64,000 nucleotides of DNA from the NCBI GenBank assembly GCA_905221605.1, contig CAJNDS010000446.1, positions 1 through 64,000 on the forward strand, read 5' to 3'. The position numbers were made by a program, and so were the translations under genes. Shown here in pieces: positions 11,501 to 18,535 of the stretch (the first letter of the stretch is position 1; each line of letters starts with the position of its first letter). The DNA comes from Symbiodinium natans (taxonomy: Eukaryota; Sar; Dinophyceae; Suessiales; Symbiodiniaceae). The notes below the pieces were generated by a model. The model searched no databases. It was not told the origin of the DNA and saw only the letters and a program-made list of their open reading frames with translations.

Positions 11501-13158
11501 GCCATGCTCCCTGCTGCTTGCGGGGTGCCCAATTCAGTGGCAAGTGCCGCAAGATTTTGCAAGCCTGCCCCAAAGACCCTCCTGAAATCCGCTAGGAACA
11601 CTCCTTGTTGGTGGGGGGCGATAGGTGATATGAGGCAATGCAAATCAATGCCAGACACCCATGGCTGCTGTTGAAGGAATTGCGTCCTCCAGCCTCGCAC
11701 ACCTGTCACAACAGCCATATGCTGTGCCGCAACACGGGCGAGGATATCAGGTGTGGCGACCCTCGCAAATTCATGCGTCCAAGGTCGATGGCCGACCGCG
11801 TGGAATGCAACAGTGAAAGTGTCACGGCCCTCAGTGCAGTCCGCTGCCATGCATTCGAATGGCGTCTGCTGGCTAGCGGTGCTATGCGTCTTGGACGATG
11901 TGCTGTCTCCCGAGCTGCTAGAGCCGCCTATGGAGACTGGGTTGCAAACCAGAGCTGCTTCTATGTCCAGGACTCCTGGCTTAAAAGGGTCAAGGACTGG
12001 GCAGTTAGGGGGTCCTGGTTCCCACCGAGCCTTAGCAACTAAATTGGCCAACTTATTAGGCGATTTGCAATGCTGCAGAGTGCGAAAGGCTGCCTCGTAC
12101 GACGAGGCGTCTGCAGGGATGCCAATAGTGCAAATGTCATGACCGACTGCCCGGAGGTCCACTGGGGTGGTTCGCCAGCCAGGGGGCAGATTTGCGCTGC
12201 CGAGCACAATTTGGACTCGGGGTAGCCTTGCGAGCGTGTGTCTCAGCACGGTGACACTCACAATCGGCTGTGCAGACGAGTGCTGTATGGCATCTTGGAT
12301 GATTTCCTTTAAACCCCAACTATCAAGCCTATTCCTCCAGCGAACATGTGAAGCAGTGTCGAAGAAAACATACCTGTCTCGCAGGTCATTTTCAGCAAGG
12401 GTGGCTTCAACTTCACCATCGCTCAGGGGGCAGTGCACCGTGTAGGAAGGAGTGCCCCGTGTGACTTCTGGGGTAACTGCCTCATGGGACGGTATGCCGG
12501 CAGGCATCCTTGTCATGGGGTGCGCGCTTGGGGCCTTTGCTCCATACTGTGGTTTTGACTTACCCCCATGTAAGCAACCTGAACCCCCCCAGTCCGTAAC
12601 AGAATTGGGGGGTGGGTAACATGGAGCGTTGGGGTTTGCTGCTGTCCTTCCGCAGTGCGCGTCGTGGAGCTGGGCGGTCTCTTCGCGGAAACGCAAGATG
12701 CATGGCAAAGCGGCCCGGCACAATTTCTTGAAAAAGTCATGCTTGGTGGCCTCCTCATCTACAAAAGTGACCCCAAAGCGGAAAATTCTGTCTTGCTTCA
12801 GGCATGACTTGGCCTGGCAATGACTACTATGTACAAGCTGTCGGGGCAACCCCCCAAAACAGCGATCATCGTCCTCGGCCATGTAGCTGGTGCCAACACT
12901 GACCAAACCATCTCCGGCAGTGCAGTTGATTCCATTAATGGCCTCATCCTCATAAGCAATCTCCCCTGGCTCCTGTCCGAGATCAGGCTCGATGCGAGGA
13001 TCATTCCATGTGGCAGTCCCACAGATCACATCACCCCGAAGGGCTACAGCAAAGCAGGAGGCCATGTCTACGTTCACAAAGTCTGGCTCATGCATAACAC
13101 TGTGAACGGCTTCTTGCCCGAGGGGTCCCCGAAGGCTCGTCCCCAGGCCTATCAAAAA
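5452..13158 (-). CDS. LINE ORF2, N-terminal modules, RNase H and endonuclease
   Basis: This frame is open from 14619 to 5452, but upstream of about 13158 the real coding is ORF1 in another frame, so I start ORF2 at the overlap. First Mets below are at 13095 and 13065. About 2,000 residues come first with no known family but with diverged internal repeats (see separate entries). RNase H follows at about 7160-6705 and an APE-like endonuclease at about 6500-5740. The frame then stops 140 nt into the reverse-transcriptase frame. Deleting one base at 5486-5492 would fuse it to the RT. The order RNase H-endonuclease-RT is unusual, because LINE RNase H normally follows RT. Confidence 0.85.
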   Translation of the reverse strand, partial: FLIGLGTSLRGPLGQEAVHSVMHEPDFVNVDMASCFAVALRGDVICGTATWNDPRIEPDLGQEPGEIAYEDEAINGINCTAGDGLVSVGTSYMAEDDDRCFGGLPRQLVHSSHCQAKSCLKQDRIFRFGVTFVDEEATKHDFFKKLCRAALPCILRFREETAQLHDAHCGRTAANPNAPCYPPPNSVTDWGGSGCLHGGKSKPQYGAKAPSAHPMTRMPAGIPSHEAVTPEVTRGTPSYTVHCPLSDGEVEATLAENDLRDRYVFFDTASHVRWRNRLDSWGLKEIIQDAIQHSSAQPIVSVTVLRHTLARLPRVQIVLGSANLPPGWRTTPVDLRAVGHDICTIGIPADASSYEAAFRTLQHCKSPNKLANLVAKARWEPGPPNCPVLDPFKPGVLDIEAALVCNPVSIGGSSSSGDSTSSKTHSTASQQTPFECMAADCTEGRDTFTVAFHAVGHRPWTHEFARVATPDILARVAAQHMAVVTGVRGWRTQFLQQQPWVSGIDLHCLISPIAPHQQGVFLADFRRVFGAGLQNLAALATELGTPQAAGSMAAAATQKLREWALADPPDDFVITTARRGALLVPAGEEVCIVVDTLQVVHELPGLRQHLLQAPGSGLSHGSLSGTISGVTVATCPTSTTTTSTAPNASSPELPFWGVPLPSREPLLVRLGLASLGVFTVEFQGNPDADAILARAWAAVMREHDIPPGLAFQLAPCQPATSAVHREILLTDCEDDASTQVAVWIDLRPQGLLHFRKVHRTFSAQALLAEFPFCKGFYLNGRLWDDSEGLHQGDYIVGSITPQAPDVRSNSYFLQRISGLCAFTLPFMPPEQVFFESTGDFELDQEIAEVEWQEAIYNRMAELGQDRQDQSAHFVILGPRFFAIGAGQGTPTLHSVAAWLRQWARPFSNRLVVHDTGGFLGACRLFVVTSTSMDRHQEYVRIHAIGDNFLAFRAPHQVLPAQLRQIVPISDADNRPVPGRDWYGPEFPSTDLHPLLCVGHTQTDDCGLETAVPGPHRLQPVCRLQRRQRSHARARTADATEASTWTLEGLEAAAFHDAGGQQPVFYFEGDRSTTDTTTNMLTVPGDLMVSVVAGPAIAMTAVHAPTPTTLASTMAELVTAHVIRGRVSGQAIIRMAQAHPTFSRSHQEALFILMPLDLRVHILIDARQVGRGLVHRAIDSDEDPWTLARDEGAEDTCFLYINGIPAPLFRSPWQDGDYLLISSEPCTCPAYSRQVLFRRWPLIGILAIDALVIDTRALPTEERLIFGAILRDFERACDLCHTQLGFRILISRQAFVCSRERGEIIICVPGRLPVTRDQAATAITLLQTWVDVQEVVDSRIMSGDHAVFLARDAAEMRQTWHLVPIPHMLQLYALWPVDPCTVVRTAELPARAGLTVSAVRTPAHGHTHHFHPTASHALNLIQQSATLSRSIHPDPHGEPQISFAEQAAQMTTADIYRITGCRADHLQVAHGSVPHIAPSHLEAIIDRAYLAAIRGGSFNTGGDARQRYTIFDTRRHCRTRYFNPSARPEFLIHDIIASTPEAIRSIRLLQDSVPGFPTPQFTVTLAASMPGWITLPFDARGIGHGICTASVQPGCSWRTLGETLDYECATAANSRDLGEDFLRRASANTITMRTPHMQINDPLPRALHDIDYIRLSQRPPPPPVPTPLPEIEIDQRERQEGTDPLDNVQSGTQSAQDPIRSETTTAAPNSDAPIRDAAAHVTALFDLEQRTRICLDEAISRSHAVLCSKDSRLSAADIGVHVYDPFRQCTTFKAPRTASVGSTLFQVVCRASFAIKRLKVLEVSPIESPGLHVVLTPDHFPADMLAVPVDGSPVHSRVCVTMLRAGESAEDVLRDVDGTCRWQKSALRAYRNGSAELLLPNGETCKCLPTNPADITYIRLAPTSLAPSDVCKSIPTPHGRRCITASHDNPCPRIAPCKLALTDLVPEPAAGVTLGTTPDMLQTLLEGHTLNRLHADLPQAPRLDRMMHACWNFLPTWDPDAHVQAIFLFTDGSWDPKTGVAAWAVVCLVRQQDIVRRAGCASGLCCNTDMPTNSFRAECEAVLHARAIALSMAPTPVVIASDCSAALAVTHGQAPCPPEDWVSEAALNLLFTSAAYGQPSQSIWIPSHDGCLFNGIADALAHAAVKGGHLMSIGTGRLLQEAKNNSCAWHWVHGNCASIGAQLPPVGADGAWTAAACQTQMPIFPRCPALLRPEPDARETPCFLKIVQYNCLSLRGHGSAELLAKGARKHKVSLMGLQETRVQQDAIKSIDGFWVLSSNCTAEGTGGCQLWFSQDSQGGSGAEVKWNRQAFSVVHAQPQILVALAEIAGIRFACVSAHAPPSGTDSTELQQWWQDLQTAFAKIPRGHSPVMCIDANARFQKHPAGRTSEALPICPNGEHLSTFTQAQGMVLSAQQDARGHPIVSWISPKGKGSLIDYIAVPQEWSACFRTGSNVALGDLHQDIDHQAIFGELTWKASVPPATSRRVSSEQLASTEGQEAIRHAFNTLPIVPWEVDATTHVTCIHEHIERTLQQALPAPELRPRHPALTADTLELIGEKGHQESHPHAPA
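5486..5492 (-). other. +1 frame change between endonuclease and RT
   Basis: The minus strand reads AAAAGGG here. Upstream the frame ends TADTLELIGEK then loses sense; the RT frame gives EKRAIRSRIHTL from the same bases. One extra base in the A or G run, a sequencing error, or +1 frameshifting would all explain this. Confidence 0.7.
5740..6500 (-). other. APE-type endonuclease domain of LINE ORF2
   Basis: It would nick target DNA to prime reverse transcription. Motifs in order: FLKIVQYNCLSLRG (Asn), LMGLQETR (catalytic Glu), VSAHAPPSG (His), CIDANARF (Asp-x-Asn), LIDYIAVP, and a terminal DHQAIFGEL (Asp-His). This is the full exonuclease-endonuclease-phosphatase signature, so the domain looks intact. 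Confidence 0.92.
6705..7160 (-). other. RNase H domain placed before the endonuclease
   Basis: It would remove the RNA strand from the RNA-DNA hybrid. Seen: FLFTDGSWDPKTGVAAW (first Asp), FRAECEAVLHARAIAL (Glu), VVIASDCSAALAV (second Asp), IWIPSHDGCLFNGIADALAH (His and last Asp). The complete catalytic D-E-D-D set and the conserved His are present. Confidence 0.9.
8195..8655 (-). repeat. LINE ORF2 repeated module, copy 2
   Basis: It begins QRYTIFDTRRHCR and contains PGWITLPFDARGIGHGICTA. The same landmarks in the same order (RYxxFDT, PxGWxTxPxDxRxxGHxICT, a Tyr/Glu-rich stretch, DPLP/DPF) occur at 11990-12390. I do not recognise the fold. Confidence 0.6.
9500..9690 (-). repeat. LINE ORF2 beta-grasp-like module, copy 2
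   Basis: It reads VHILIDARQVG, then FLYINGIPAPLF and WQDGDYLLI. The spacing of a strand, an NG turn and a GDY-type ending resembles copy 1 at 10760-10945 and, loosely, ubiquitin-like or ThiS-like folds. The fold is inferred. Confidence 0.45.
10760..10945 (-). repeat. LINE ORF2 beta-grasp-like module, copy 1
   Basis: It reads VAVWIDLRPQGLL, then GFYLNGRLWDD and LHQGDYIVGSI, parallel to the module at 9500-9690. Confidence 0.45.
11990..12390 (-). repeat. LINE ORF2 repeated module, copy 1
   Basis: It begins DRYVFFDTASHVRWRN and contains PGWRTTPVDLRAVGHDICTI, aligned by eye with copy 2 at 8195-8655. The two copies lie about 3.7 kb apart, so a longer unit may be duplicated. Confidence 0.6.
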
Positions 13159-14180
13159 GGCTGCTTTCCATCCTCTTTGAGCGCTTTGTTTGCAGTGGCC
13201 GCTTTGGACTCTTTGTCTTCGTCCTCCACGGTGACTACGTCTCTCTTCGTGCCTCGACGCGGGGTCCTCTCCCTTTCCGCACCTGCTTCTGCTGCAGCTT
13301 TGACCCCTGCCAGCGCTTCCTGTAGCTTCTGGTGGGAGGTCGTGAGCTCCGCCCGCTTTGCTACCACCTTCGCGTCCGTCTCTGCTGTGCGATCCACCTC
13401 CGTGTCGGACATCGGCTCGCTGTCTGACGCGTGGACTTCCGTCTTGTCTTTGGCAGCCGCCTTCAGCTCCTTTGTGGCTTCTGCAAGCTGCGTCATCCAC
13501 TCCTGCTCCTTGCTGTCCAGGTTTTGCAGAGTGGAGTCGCGTTGATCCCATTGTTCCTGCAGGATCTTCATGAGGTCGCCCGCGTACTTGCTCCAGGATT
13601 GCTCGTAGTTGGCTCTCTCGTCCCGGAGTGCCGCCAGATTCCTTTTGGCCTCGCTTCGCCTCGCCACCAACCGATGGAGGTGCTTCGCGTCCGACTTGAC
13701 ATTGCTCTGCTCCTTCTGCTTGATCAGACCTCGCAGTTGCTCCGGCAAGTCCTCTGCCTTGATGTGCGGCATGAGCGCCTCGAGAAGACGACTGTCTTCG
13801 GTGCCCTCCTGTTGTGTCGGCGCCGGGCCTGGCTCTCGTGGCGCCGGTGGCTCCCTCGCCAACGGGGGTTTTGGCAGCTGTCTCGTATGCGGTGCCACCA
13901 CCTCCGTTCGCTTGCCTTTGCCCTTGCCTTTCTCGGGCTCCTTGGGTCCTTCCGTCTGCGCTGGCTTGTCCGGCTGCCACCTTCGCCTCGGAGAGCTCCG
14001 CCTCCGTGGGCTCTCCCACCGCTCGGTCTTCCAAGGGACTACCGAGCTTGGGGCCGTGTAGCTGCTGGTGTTCGTCTTTGCAGCCACATAGGTGCTCAGC
14101 TTGCCACCGCATACCGCACAAAAGGCGGCCTTGTTGGAACGATTGGCGTAGCAACTCTTGCACCAGGCGTGAGTCGCCAT
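13152..14180 (-). CDS. LINE ORF1, zinc-ribbon and coiled-coil protein
   Basis: The product is 342 residues. I start at the Met at 14180 (MATHAWCKSCYANRS), because upstream residues in this frame do not look like protein. Residues about 7-26 hold C-x2-C-x10-C-x2-C after a Trp, close to a RanBP2-type zinc ribbon. A basic, Pro-rich segment follows (SPRRRSSPRRR, KGKGKGKR), then a long Glu/Lys/Ala-rich predicted coiled coil, then an acidic tail with TPRRGTKRD. In LINEs ORF1 proteins bind element RNA; that role is inferred. The stop at 13152-13154 lies inside TTTTTGA and overlaps ORF2, which is in the -1 frame. Confidence 0.75.
   Translation of the reverse strand: MATHAWCKSCYANRSNKAAFCAVCGGKLSTYVAAKTNTSSYTAPSSVVPWKTERWESPRRRSSPRRRWQPDKPAQTEGPKEPEKGKGKGKRTEVVAPHTRQLPKPPLAREPPAPREPGPAPTQQEGTEDSRLLEALMPHIKAEDLPEQLRGLIKQKEQSNVKSDAKHLHRLVARRSEAKRNLAALRDERANYEQSWSKYAGDLMKILQEQWDQRDSTLQNLDSKEQEWMTQLAEATKELKAAAKDKTEVHASDSEPMSDTEVDRTAETDAKVVAKRAELTTSHQKLQEALAGVKAAAEAGAERERTPRRGTKRDVVTVEDEDKESKAATANKALKEDGKQPF
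13154..13158 (-). other. possible -1 frameshift site between ORF1 and ORF2
   Basis: The minus strand has a five-T run whose last base begins the ORF1 stop (CCT TTT TGA). Slipping back one base at TTT gives TTT again and continues into ORF2 (TTG ATA). Programmed -1 shifting, reinitiation or a homopolymer indel could each link the ORFs. Confidence 0.5.
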
Positions 14181-14619
14181 TGGTGCTGTCGTTGTTCGCT
14201 TCCTCAGCAGCTGTAAGGCAGCACGTGGCAGTTGCGACCTGGAGTGATGTCCCTGTAGTCGGCGTGCCGCTGCTGCAATTCGCAATCCCGTAAAGGGCTG
14301 TCCTGACAGGAAGCCCCTCAGCACTGTCCTGGCTCGGCACCTCAATTTGCGGTGCTGTCTGTGCCAGGAGGGTTCCCCACGTGCCGTGGTTGCCGGCCTC
14401 CAGTCTGGGTCCAGTAACTAGAACCGCCGCGAAGATCAGCACAAAAAGAGCGATTGCTCCACGCCACCAGATTGTCATATACCGGTGAGCGGTCCGTTCC
14501 GGAAGGGTCGCCAGTCCCTTGCCAAAAGGCGGAAAAGCGGATCTTGGAAATGGCCTGTCCAAAGGTACCAGATCCAAAATGTCGTAGATTCCAATCAAGG
14601 GGTTGCCAGTCCCTGTCAA

Positions 14620-15460
14620 AAGGCAAAGTGGGGGCAGACCCGGTAGTGGCCAATTAAACGGCAGCAGTTCCCGGGCAGCAGTGGAATCGGTCCCTTTCCT
14701 GCCAGTTGCAGTTGGCTGAGTGAACAGCAGCAGTGCAATGGCAGGTCCAGGGCGGTGCGATGCACGCGCTAGGGTATGGCTCGGCGGTGGATCCCTAAGG
14801 AAAACTACACTCGCCTGACAGCCAGACGCCTGGGTTGAGGGTTTAGGGTTTAGGGTTTGCGTTTTGGGGTTACTGGAGGCCTGACCCTAGGGGGTGTCCA
14901 TTTGCGGCTGTCTTCGGCCTGTGGGTTGAACCCAAAGCCCTGGGTCCCGAACCCTGAGTGCCTCCCCTGGCTTCTAACTCGACGGTTGTGAGGAAGGCAT
15001 GGTCTTCTTCATGTGCAAAGTCCTTACTTCGTAGCTGAATGAGTACACTTTACACCTTTTTGGGATACCAGAATCCCTTATAGAACTAACAGTGTAAACT
15101 TCTTGGGGCTTCTGAACGCAGCAACTAAGCTTCAGCAAAAGAAAACGACAAGCCGCTGAGCCCAGCGCTCCAGAAACACGCCTCTACTGGCGCACGCAAG
15201 CTTGAGAGAAGCGCCTGCTTGCAGAGGTTCCCTGTGGATCCGCGGTCTTCCACCACCAGGATCCCGCGAAGCTTCTTTTTTGTTTTTTTAAACTTGTAGC
15301 CTTGCAGGGCCCTGGGTTCTTGCCAGCAACCAGCTCACTTCAGCATGAACTGCAGACATCCGCAGCTTCCGATCCCGAGATCCAGGAGTAGCTTCGCGCG
15401 AACCTCCTGTGCGGTCTCGATTGTCAATGGTTCCTGCTGTGGCAGTCCTAGGCCTTAAAT
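14620..15460. other. 5' flank of the LINE, no gene recognised
   Basis: It includes the unsegmented 5' side of the LINE, a short TTTAGGG tract at 14831-14858, and unassigned sequence. A possible acceptor and short open frame near 15220-15270 could not be linked to anything. Confidence 0.3.
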
Positions 15461-15570
15461 TCTGAATCCCAAACCCTTCTAAGCCCAAAACCCTAGACCG
15501 CAAACCCGAAACCCTTCTAAGCCCTACACCCTAAACCCCTTCTAAGCCCTACACCCTAAACCCCAAGCCC
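15461..15570. repeat. degenerate CCCTAAA/CTTCTAAGCCC repeats
   Basis: Units of 7 to about 16 bp share CCCTAAA and CTTCTAAGCCC segments. Confidence 0.7.
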
Positions 15571-15690
15571 AAGCCCTTGATTCTGTGGGGGATTCCGGGG
15601 AGGACGTCTGGCACGGCTCGGGCCCGAATACCACCAAGGACTTTGGGTTTGGGAGCTCAGTTCCCTGTGGAGGGAAGCAGAGTCTGGTCC
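15571..15690 (+). other. exon-like island
   Basis: One plus frame reads LDSVGDSGEDVWHGSGPNTT and onwards in-frame through 15690; another frame is also open. The composition is protein-like, but no family is recognised and the frame choice is uncertain. Confidence 0.25.
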
Positions 15691-15698
15691 AGGGTCTG

Positions 15699-15788
15699 GT
15701 GGTTAGGGTTTAGGGTGTAGGGTTTAGGGTTTAGGGTTTAGGGTTTAGGGTTTAGGGTTTAGGGTTTAGGGTGTAGGGTGTAGGGTTT
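15699..15788. repeat. TTTAGGG array
   Basis: Ten or more TTTAGGG/TGTAGGG units. Confidence 0.9.
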
Positions 15789-16031
15789 ATTTATGTGGGA
15801 TGGGCTGTGGGGTGCAGGAGGGATTGAGCTTGAGCGTGCGGAGCTGCAGGGGATCAGATTTCCGAGAGTCTTCTTCTACACAACCCTAGACCCTAAACCC
15901 GAAATCCGAACCCTGGAGTGGAGATGTCAGGTAAGGTGTAGGGCCCTAGGGCTTTAATGTTCAGTCTGGGGGCCCAGGGTTTTATCCAGATTCGGGTCTA
16001 CTTGTTTGGGAATCCTGCTCAAGCCTATGAA

Positions 16032-16228
16032 ACCCTAAGCCCTAAGCCCTAAGCCCTAAGCCCTAAGCCCTAAGCCCTAAATCCTAAACCCTAAACCCTA
16101 AACCCTAAACCCTAAACCCCAAACCCTAACCCTAAACCCTAAACCCTAAACCCTAAACCCTAAACCCTAAACCCTAAACCCTAAACCCTAAACCCTAAAC
16201 CCTAAACCCTAAACCCTAAACCCTAAAC
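16032..16228. repeat. CCCTAAG then CCCTAAA array
   Basis: Six CCCTAAG units give way to about twenty CCCTAAA units, with one 6-bp unit (CCCTAA) inside. This is a visible boundary between two homogenised variants. Confidence 0.9.
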
Positions 16229-16242
16229 CTTTCGCAAACCCC

Positions 16243-16335
16243 ATCTCGAGCCGAAGTGGGGAGGATCGGCCGCGCCGTGCGCTGGGTGTTCACCTCCTCC
16301 GAGGCCTACTTCGGGTGTTTCGGAGCCCTTGAACC
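16243..16335 (+). other. exon-like island
   Basis: One plus frame reads AEVGRIGRAVRWVFTSSEAY, then FGCF, in GC-rich sequence between two heptamer arrays. No family is recognised. Confidence 0.3.
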
Positions 16336-16344
16336 GGGGCTTAG

Positions 16345-16434
16345 GGCCTGCTTAGGGTTTAGGGTTTAGGGTTTCGGGTTTCGGGTTTAGGGTTTAGGGT
16401 TTAGGGTTTCGGGTTTAGGGTTTAGGGTCTGGGG
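16345..16434. repeat. TTTAGGG/TTTCGGG array
   Basis: Mixed TTTAGGG and TTTCGGG units on the plus strand. Confidence 0.85.
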
Positions 16435-16604
16435 AAGCCCTAAAGCTTAAAGGCCCCGAAGACCCTGTAATCTACACCCCAAGCCCCCCCGAGCCCCAAA
16501 ACCTCAAGACCACAAAGCCCTGCCTTTGAGGGCTTCAAGGCTCTCTTCGGGTGCTGGGGGGGTTATGCCATCGAGGTGAGGATGCTTGGGTTCTTTGGTG
16601 GGGT

Positions 16605-16696
16605 TTGGGATGTTCCCCCTTATACTAGTAGTCCTTCGTAGAAATTAGGGCACCCCGATTCTCATGCCTGCTGAGGACTGCTAGCATAAGGGGGAT
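16605..16696. mobile_element. MITE-like element, copy B, right end eroded
   Basis: The left end TTGGGATGTTCCCCCTTATA is identical to copy A, followed by CTAGTAGTCCTT. The right arm keeps AGGACTGCTAGCATAAGGGG, but the final AACATCCCAA has changed, and no target duplication can be seen. Confidence 0.75.
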
Positions 16697-16847
16697 TTTT
16701 GGGGTTTGGGGATGGTGGACTTCTCGGGTTCTTGCTGAGGATAGCAGGATTTGGGGGTTTTGCTTTCGAGGCACGTGAGGTCGGACACCGAACTCGGAAC
16801 CCGCCTTGAAGCACTCAAACCTCAAAGCCCCTATAGCTGGGACCCCC

Positions 16848-16957
16848 CGCCCTAAACCCTAAACCCTAAACCCGAAACCCTAAACCCTAAACCCTAAACC
16901 CGAAACCCTAAACCCTAAACCTCAAAACCCTAAACCCTAAACCCTAAACCCTACGCC
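16848..16957. repeat. CCCTAAA/CCCGAAA array
   Basis: About fifteen units with occasional CCCGAAA and CTCAAAA variants. Confidence 0.85.
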
Positions 16958-17078
16958 CTGAAGCCCCGTGGAGGAGACGTGAAGTTCCGCGAAGCTCCTC
17001 ATCCGGCCTCTCGCCCAAAGCTCATTAAGGGAGCCCCGGGTCCCCGTGGCCCTGTTGCGGGAGCTTTGACCCGTTGAC

Positions 17079-17437
17079 TTGGGGTTTGGGGTTTGGGGTT
17101 TAGGGTTTAGGGTTTAGGGTTTAGGGTTTAGGGTTTAGGGTTTAGGGTTTAGGTTTAGGGTTTAGGGTTTGGGGCTTAGGTTTAGGGTTTGGGGTTTGGG
17201 GTTTGGGGTTGACACGGACTTGGGGTTTAGGGTTTGGGGTTTACAGTAAAGCCCTACACCCCATAGTTGATGGGATTTGGGGGGGTCGGGGGGGTTGTAG
17301 GATTTGGCGTTTAGGGCTTGGGGGTGTTAGGATACGCAGCTCTCCGAGCTAACAAGCCCTAAGCCCCAAGCCCTAAGCCCCAAGCCCCAAGCCCTAAGCC
17401 CGAAGCCCTAAGCCCTAAACCCGAAATCCTAAACCCT
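17079..17437. repeat. TTTAGGG/TTTGGGG tract, then CCCTAAG tract
   Basis: TTTAGGG and TTTGGGG units at 17079-17250 are followed by a short unique stretch and CCCTAAG/CCCCAAG units at 17353-17437, in the opposite orientation. Confidence 0.85.
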
Positions 17438-17441
17438 TCAG

Positions 17442-17546
17442 GACTACATCTACGGCCGCTACGTGCTGGGCGAGGGGTGTTCGGAGGTCAGCGAGCAGTT
17501 CTTCCCGATCCTGTGGACGGCCGAAACCAGCCGCGAGCCTATGAAA
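17442..17546 (+). CDS. probable internal exon of an unrecognised gene
   Basis: A TTCAG acceptor precedes exactly 35 codons without a stop, and the segment ends AAA before GTCC (a GT donor). The peptide runs DYIYGRYVLGEGCSEVSEQF and ends TSREPMK. LGEGCSEV faintly resembles a protein-kinase glycine loop, but a single exon does not prove that. It sits between CCCTAAG and CCCCAAA arrays. Confidence 0.45.
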
Positions 17547-17735
17547 GTCCCTTGAACCCCTTTGAAACCCTTAACCCCAAAACCCTCAAACCCTCAAACC
17601 CCAAAACCCCCAAACCCCAAAACCCCCAAACCCCAAACCCCAAAACCCCAAACCCCAAAACCCCAAACCCCCAAACCCGCAAACCCTAAACCCTAAACCC
17701 CAAAACGCTGAAACCCTGAAACCTGAACCCTATGT
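17546..17735. repeat. CCCCAAA array
   Basis: About twenty CCCCAAA and CCCCCAAA units, ending with CCCTAAA and CCCTGAA units. Confidence 0.85.
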
Positions 17736-18414
17736 TCGAAAGCCTGAGCGCCTGAGCGCTTAAACCCAAAGATGCCCCGAAAGAGAATAGGGGGGAGATG
17801 CTGGGTTTGGGGTCTAGGGGTCTCGTGTATTTAGGTTTTCAAGGGAAGGGTTCCTGGCTTAGGGTTTCAGGGTTTCAGGGCTTGGGCCGGATCCAAGCAC
17901 TTGAGCTTCGGGTCCTTGGGGTTTCGGGGCCCCAAAAGGCTGCATCTTTGAAGCCCAAGTTGCCCTTCTGCGGAGCACGCGCAAAGCACGTGGCAAGGCT
18001 ACGTCAGCCCCATCGTGCGGCGCTTGCTGCCGGCAGCTGCTCTGCAGTTAGCTCGGCCCCTGCACCCAAGCACTGGCCCCCTAAACCTCGAAACCACACA
18101 CACCAAAACCCCCAACAGCGGATTCTTGAACTGTGGTCCCCTTTTTTGGGGGCTCCGAAAGGCAAAAGCCTCCCAATGGCCTATAGCCGCGTCTGATCCC
18201 AGGGTGCAGCATCTCATCATAGGCCGCCTCCCAATGGCGACAATCACAGAAACACGAGACCTGAGATTTGCAAGCTGGTTCCCTAAGTGCATCCTGAATC
18301 CGAAAATCCTAGATCCCAACCTTGCTTCCTCAGACCGACATCCCAAATCCTAAATCTCAGCTTATCCTAAGCCCTAGTTCCTAGAGTTCTAGTCCCAGAT
18401 CCTAAGCCCTGAGC
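17736..18414 (+). other. mostly unique stretch with one possible exon
   Basis: Around 17987-18050 one plus frame reads STWQGYVSPIVRRLLPAAAL, with possible splice-like AAAG and CTGCAG at its edges. The remaining open frames have no recognisable domain. Confidence 0.25.
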
Positions 18415-18535
18415 CCTCAACCCTCTAAACCCTCTAAACCCTCTAAACCCGCTAAACCCTCTAAACCCTCTAAACCCTCTAAACCCTCTAAACCCCCTAA
18501 ACCCTCTAAACCCCCTAAACCCTCTAAACCCTTGT
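18415..18535. repeat. 9-bp CCCTCTAAA array
   Basis: About thirteen units of CCCTCTAAA with CCCCCTAAA and CCCGCTAAA variants: a heptamer derivative enlarged by two bases and then tandemly spread. Confidence 0.9.

Larger units (their letters stand above)
2731..14620 (-). mobile_element. giant LINE (non-LTR retrotransposon), nearly intact
   Basis: The element encodes, in order on the minus strand, ORF1 (zinc ribbon, coiled coil), and an ORF2 with a long N-terminal region, RNase H, APE-type endonuclease, reverse transcriptase and zinc fingers. About 11.3 kb is coding, far larger than most LINEs. Catalytic residues of all three enzymes are present. Only two frame changes interrupt the reading (13154-13158 and 5486-5492). 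The 5' boundary is not seen; an open frame in the ORF2 phase reaches 14619. TTTAGGG-type repeats lie at both sides (2605-2730 and 14831-14858). No target duplication was identified. Confidence 0.9.

Noticed and set aside
5452-14619. A single 3,055-residue protein over the whole open frame
   Set aside because: From about 14180 to 13158 another frame (zinc ribbon, coiled coil) is clearly the coding one; this frame there is Gly/Arg/Gln-rich out-of-phase sequence.
14180-14619. A separate ORF0 with a membrane helix upstream of LINE ORF1
   Set aside because: One frame is open and contains WWRGAIALFVLIFAAVLV, but there is no other sign that it is coding; it may be 5' untranslated sequence.
15000-15115. 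Another MITE-like copy
   Set aside because: It shares only short pieces (CCTTATAGAACTAACAG) with the family and lacks inverted ends.
17442-17546. Protein kinase exon
   Set aside because: Only LGEGCSEV resembles a glycine loop; no VAIK lysine or other kinase motif is found nearby.
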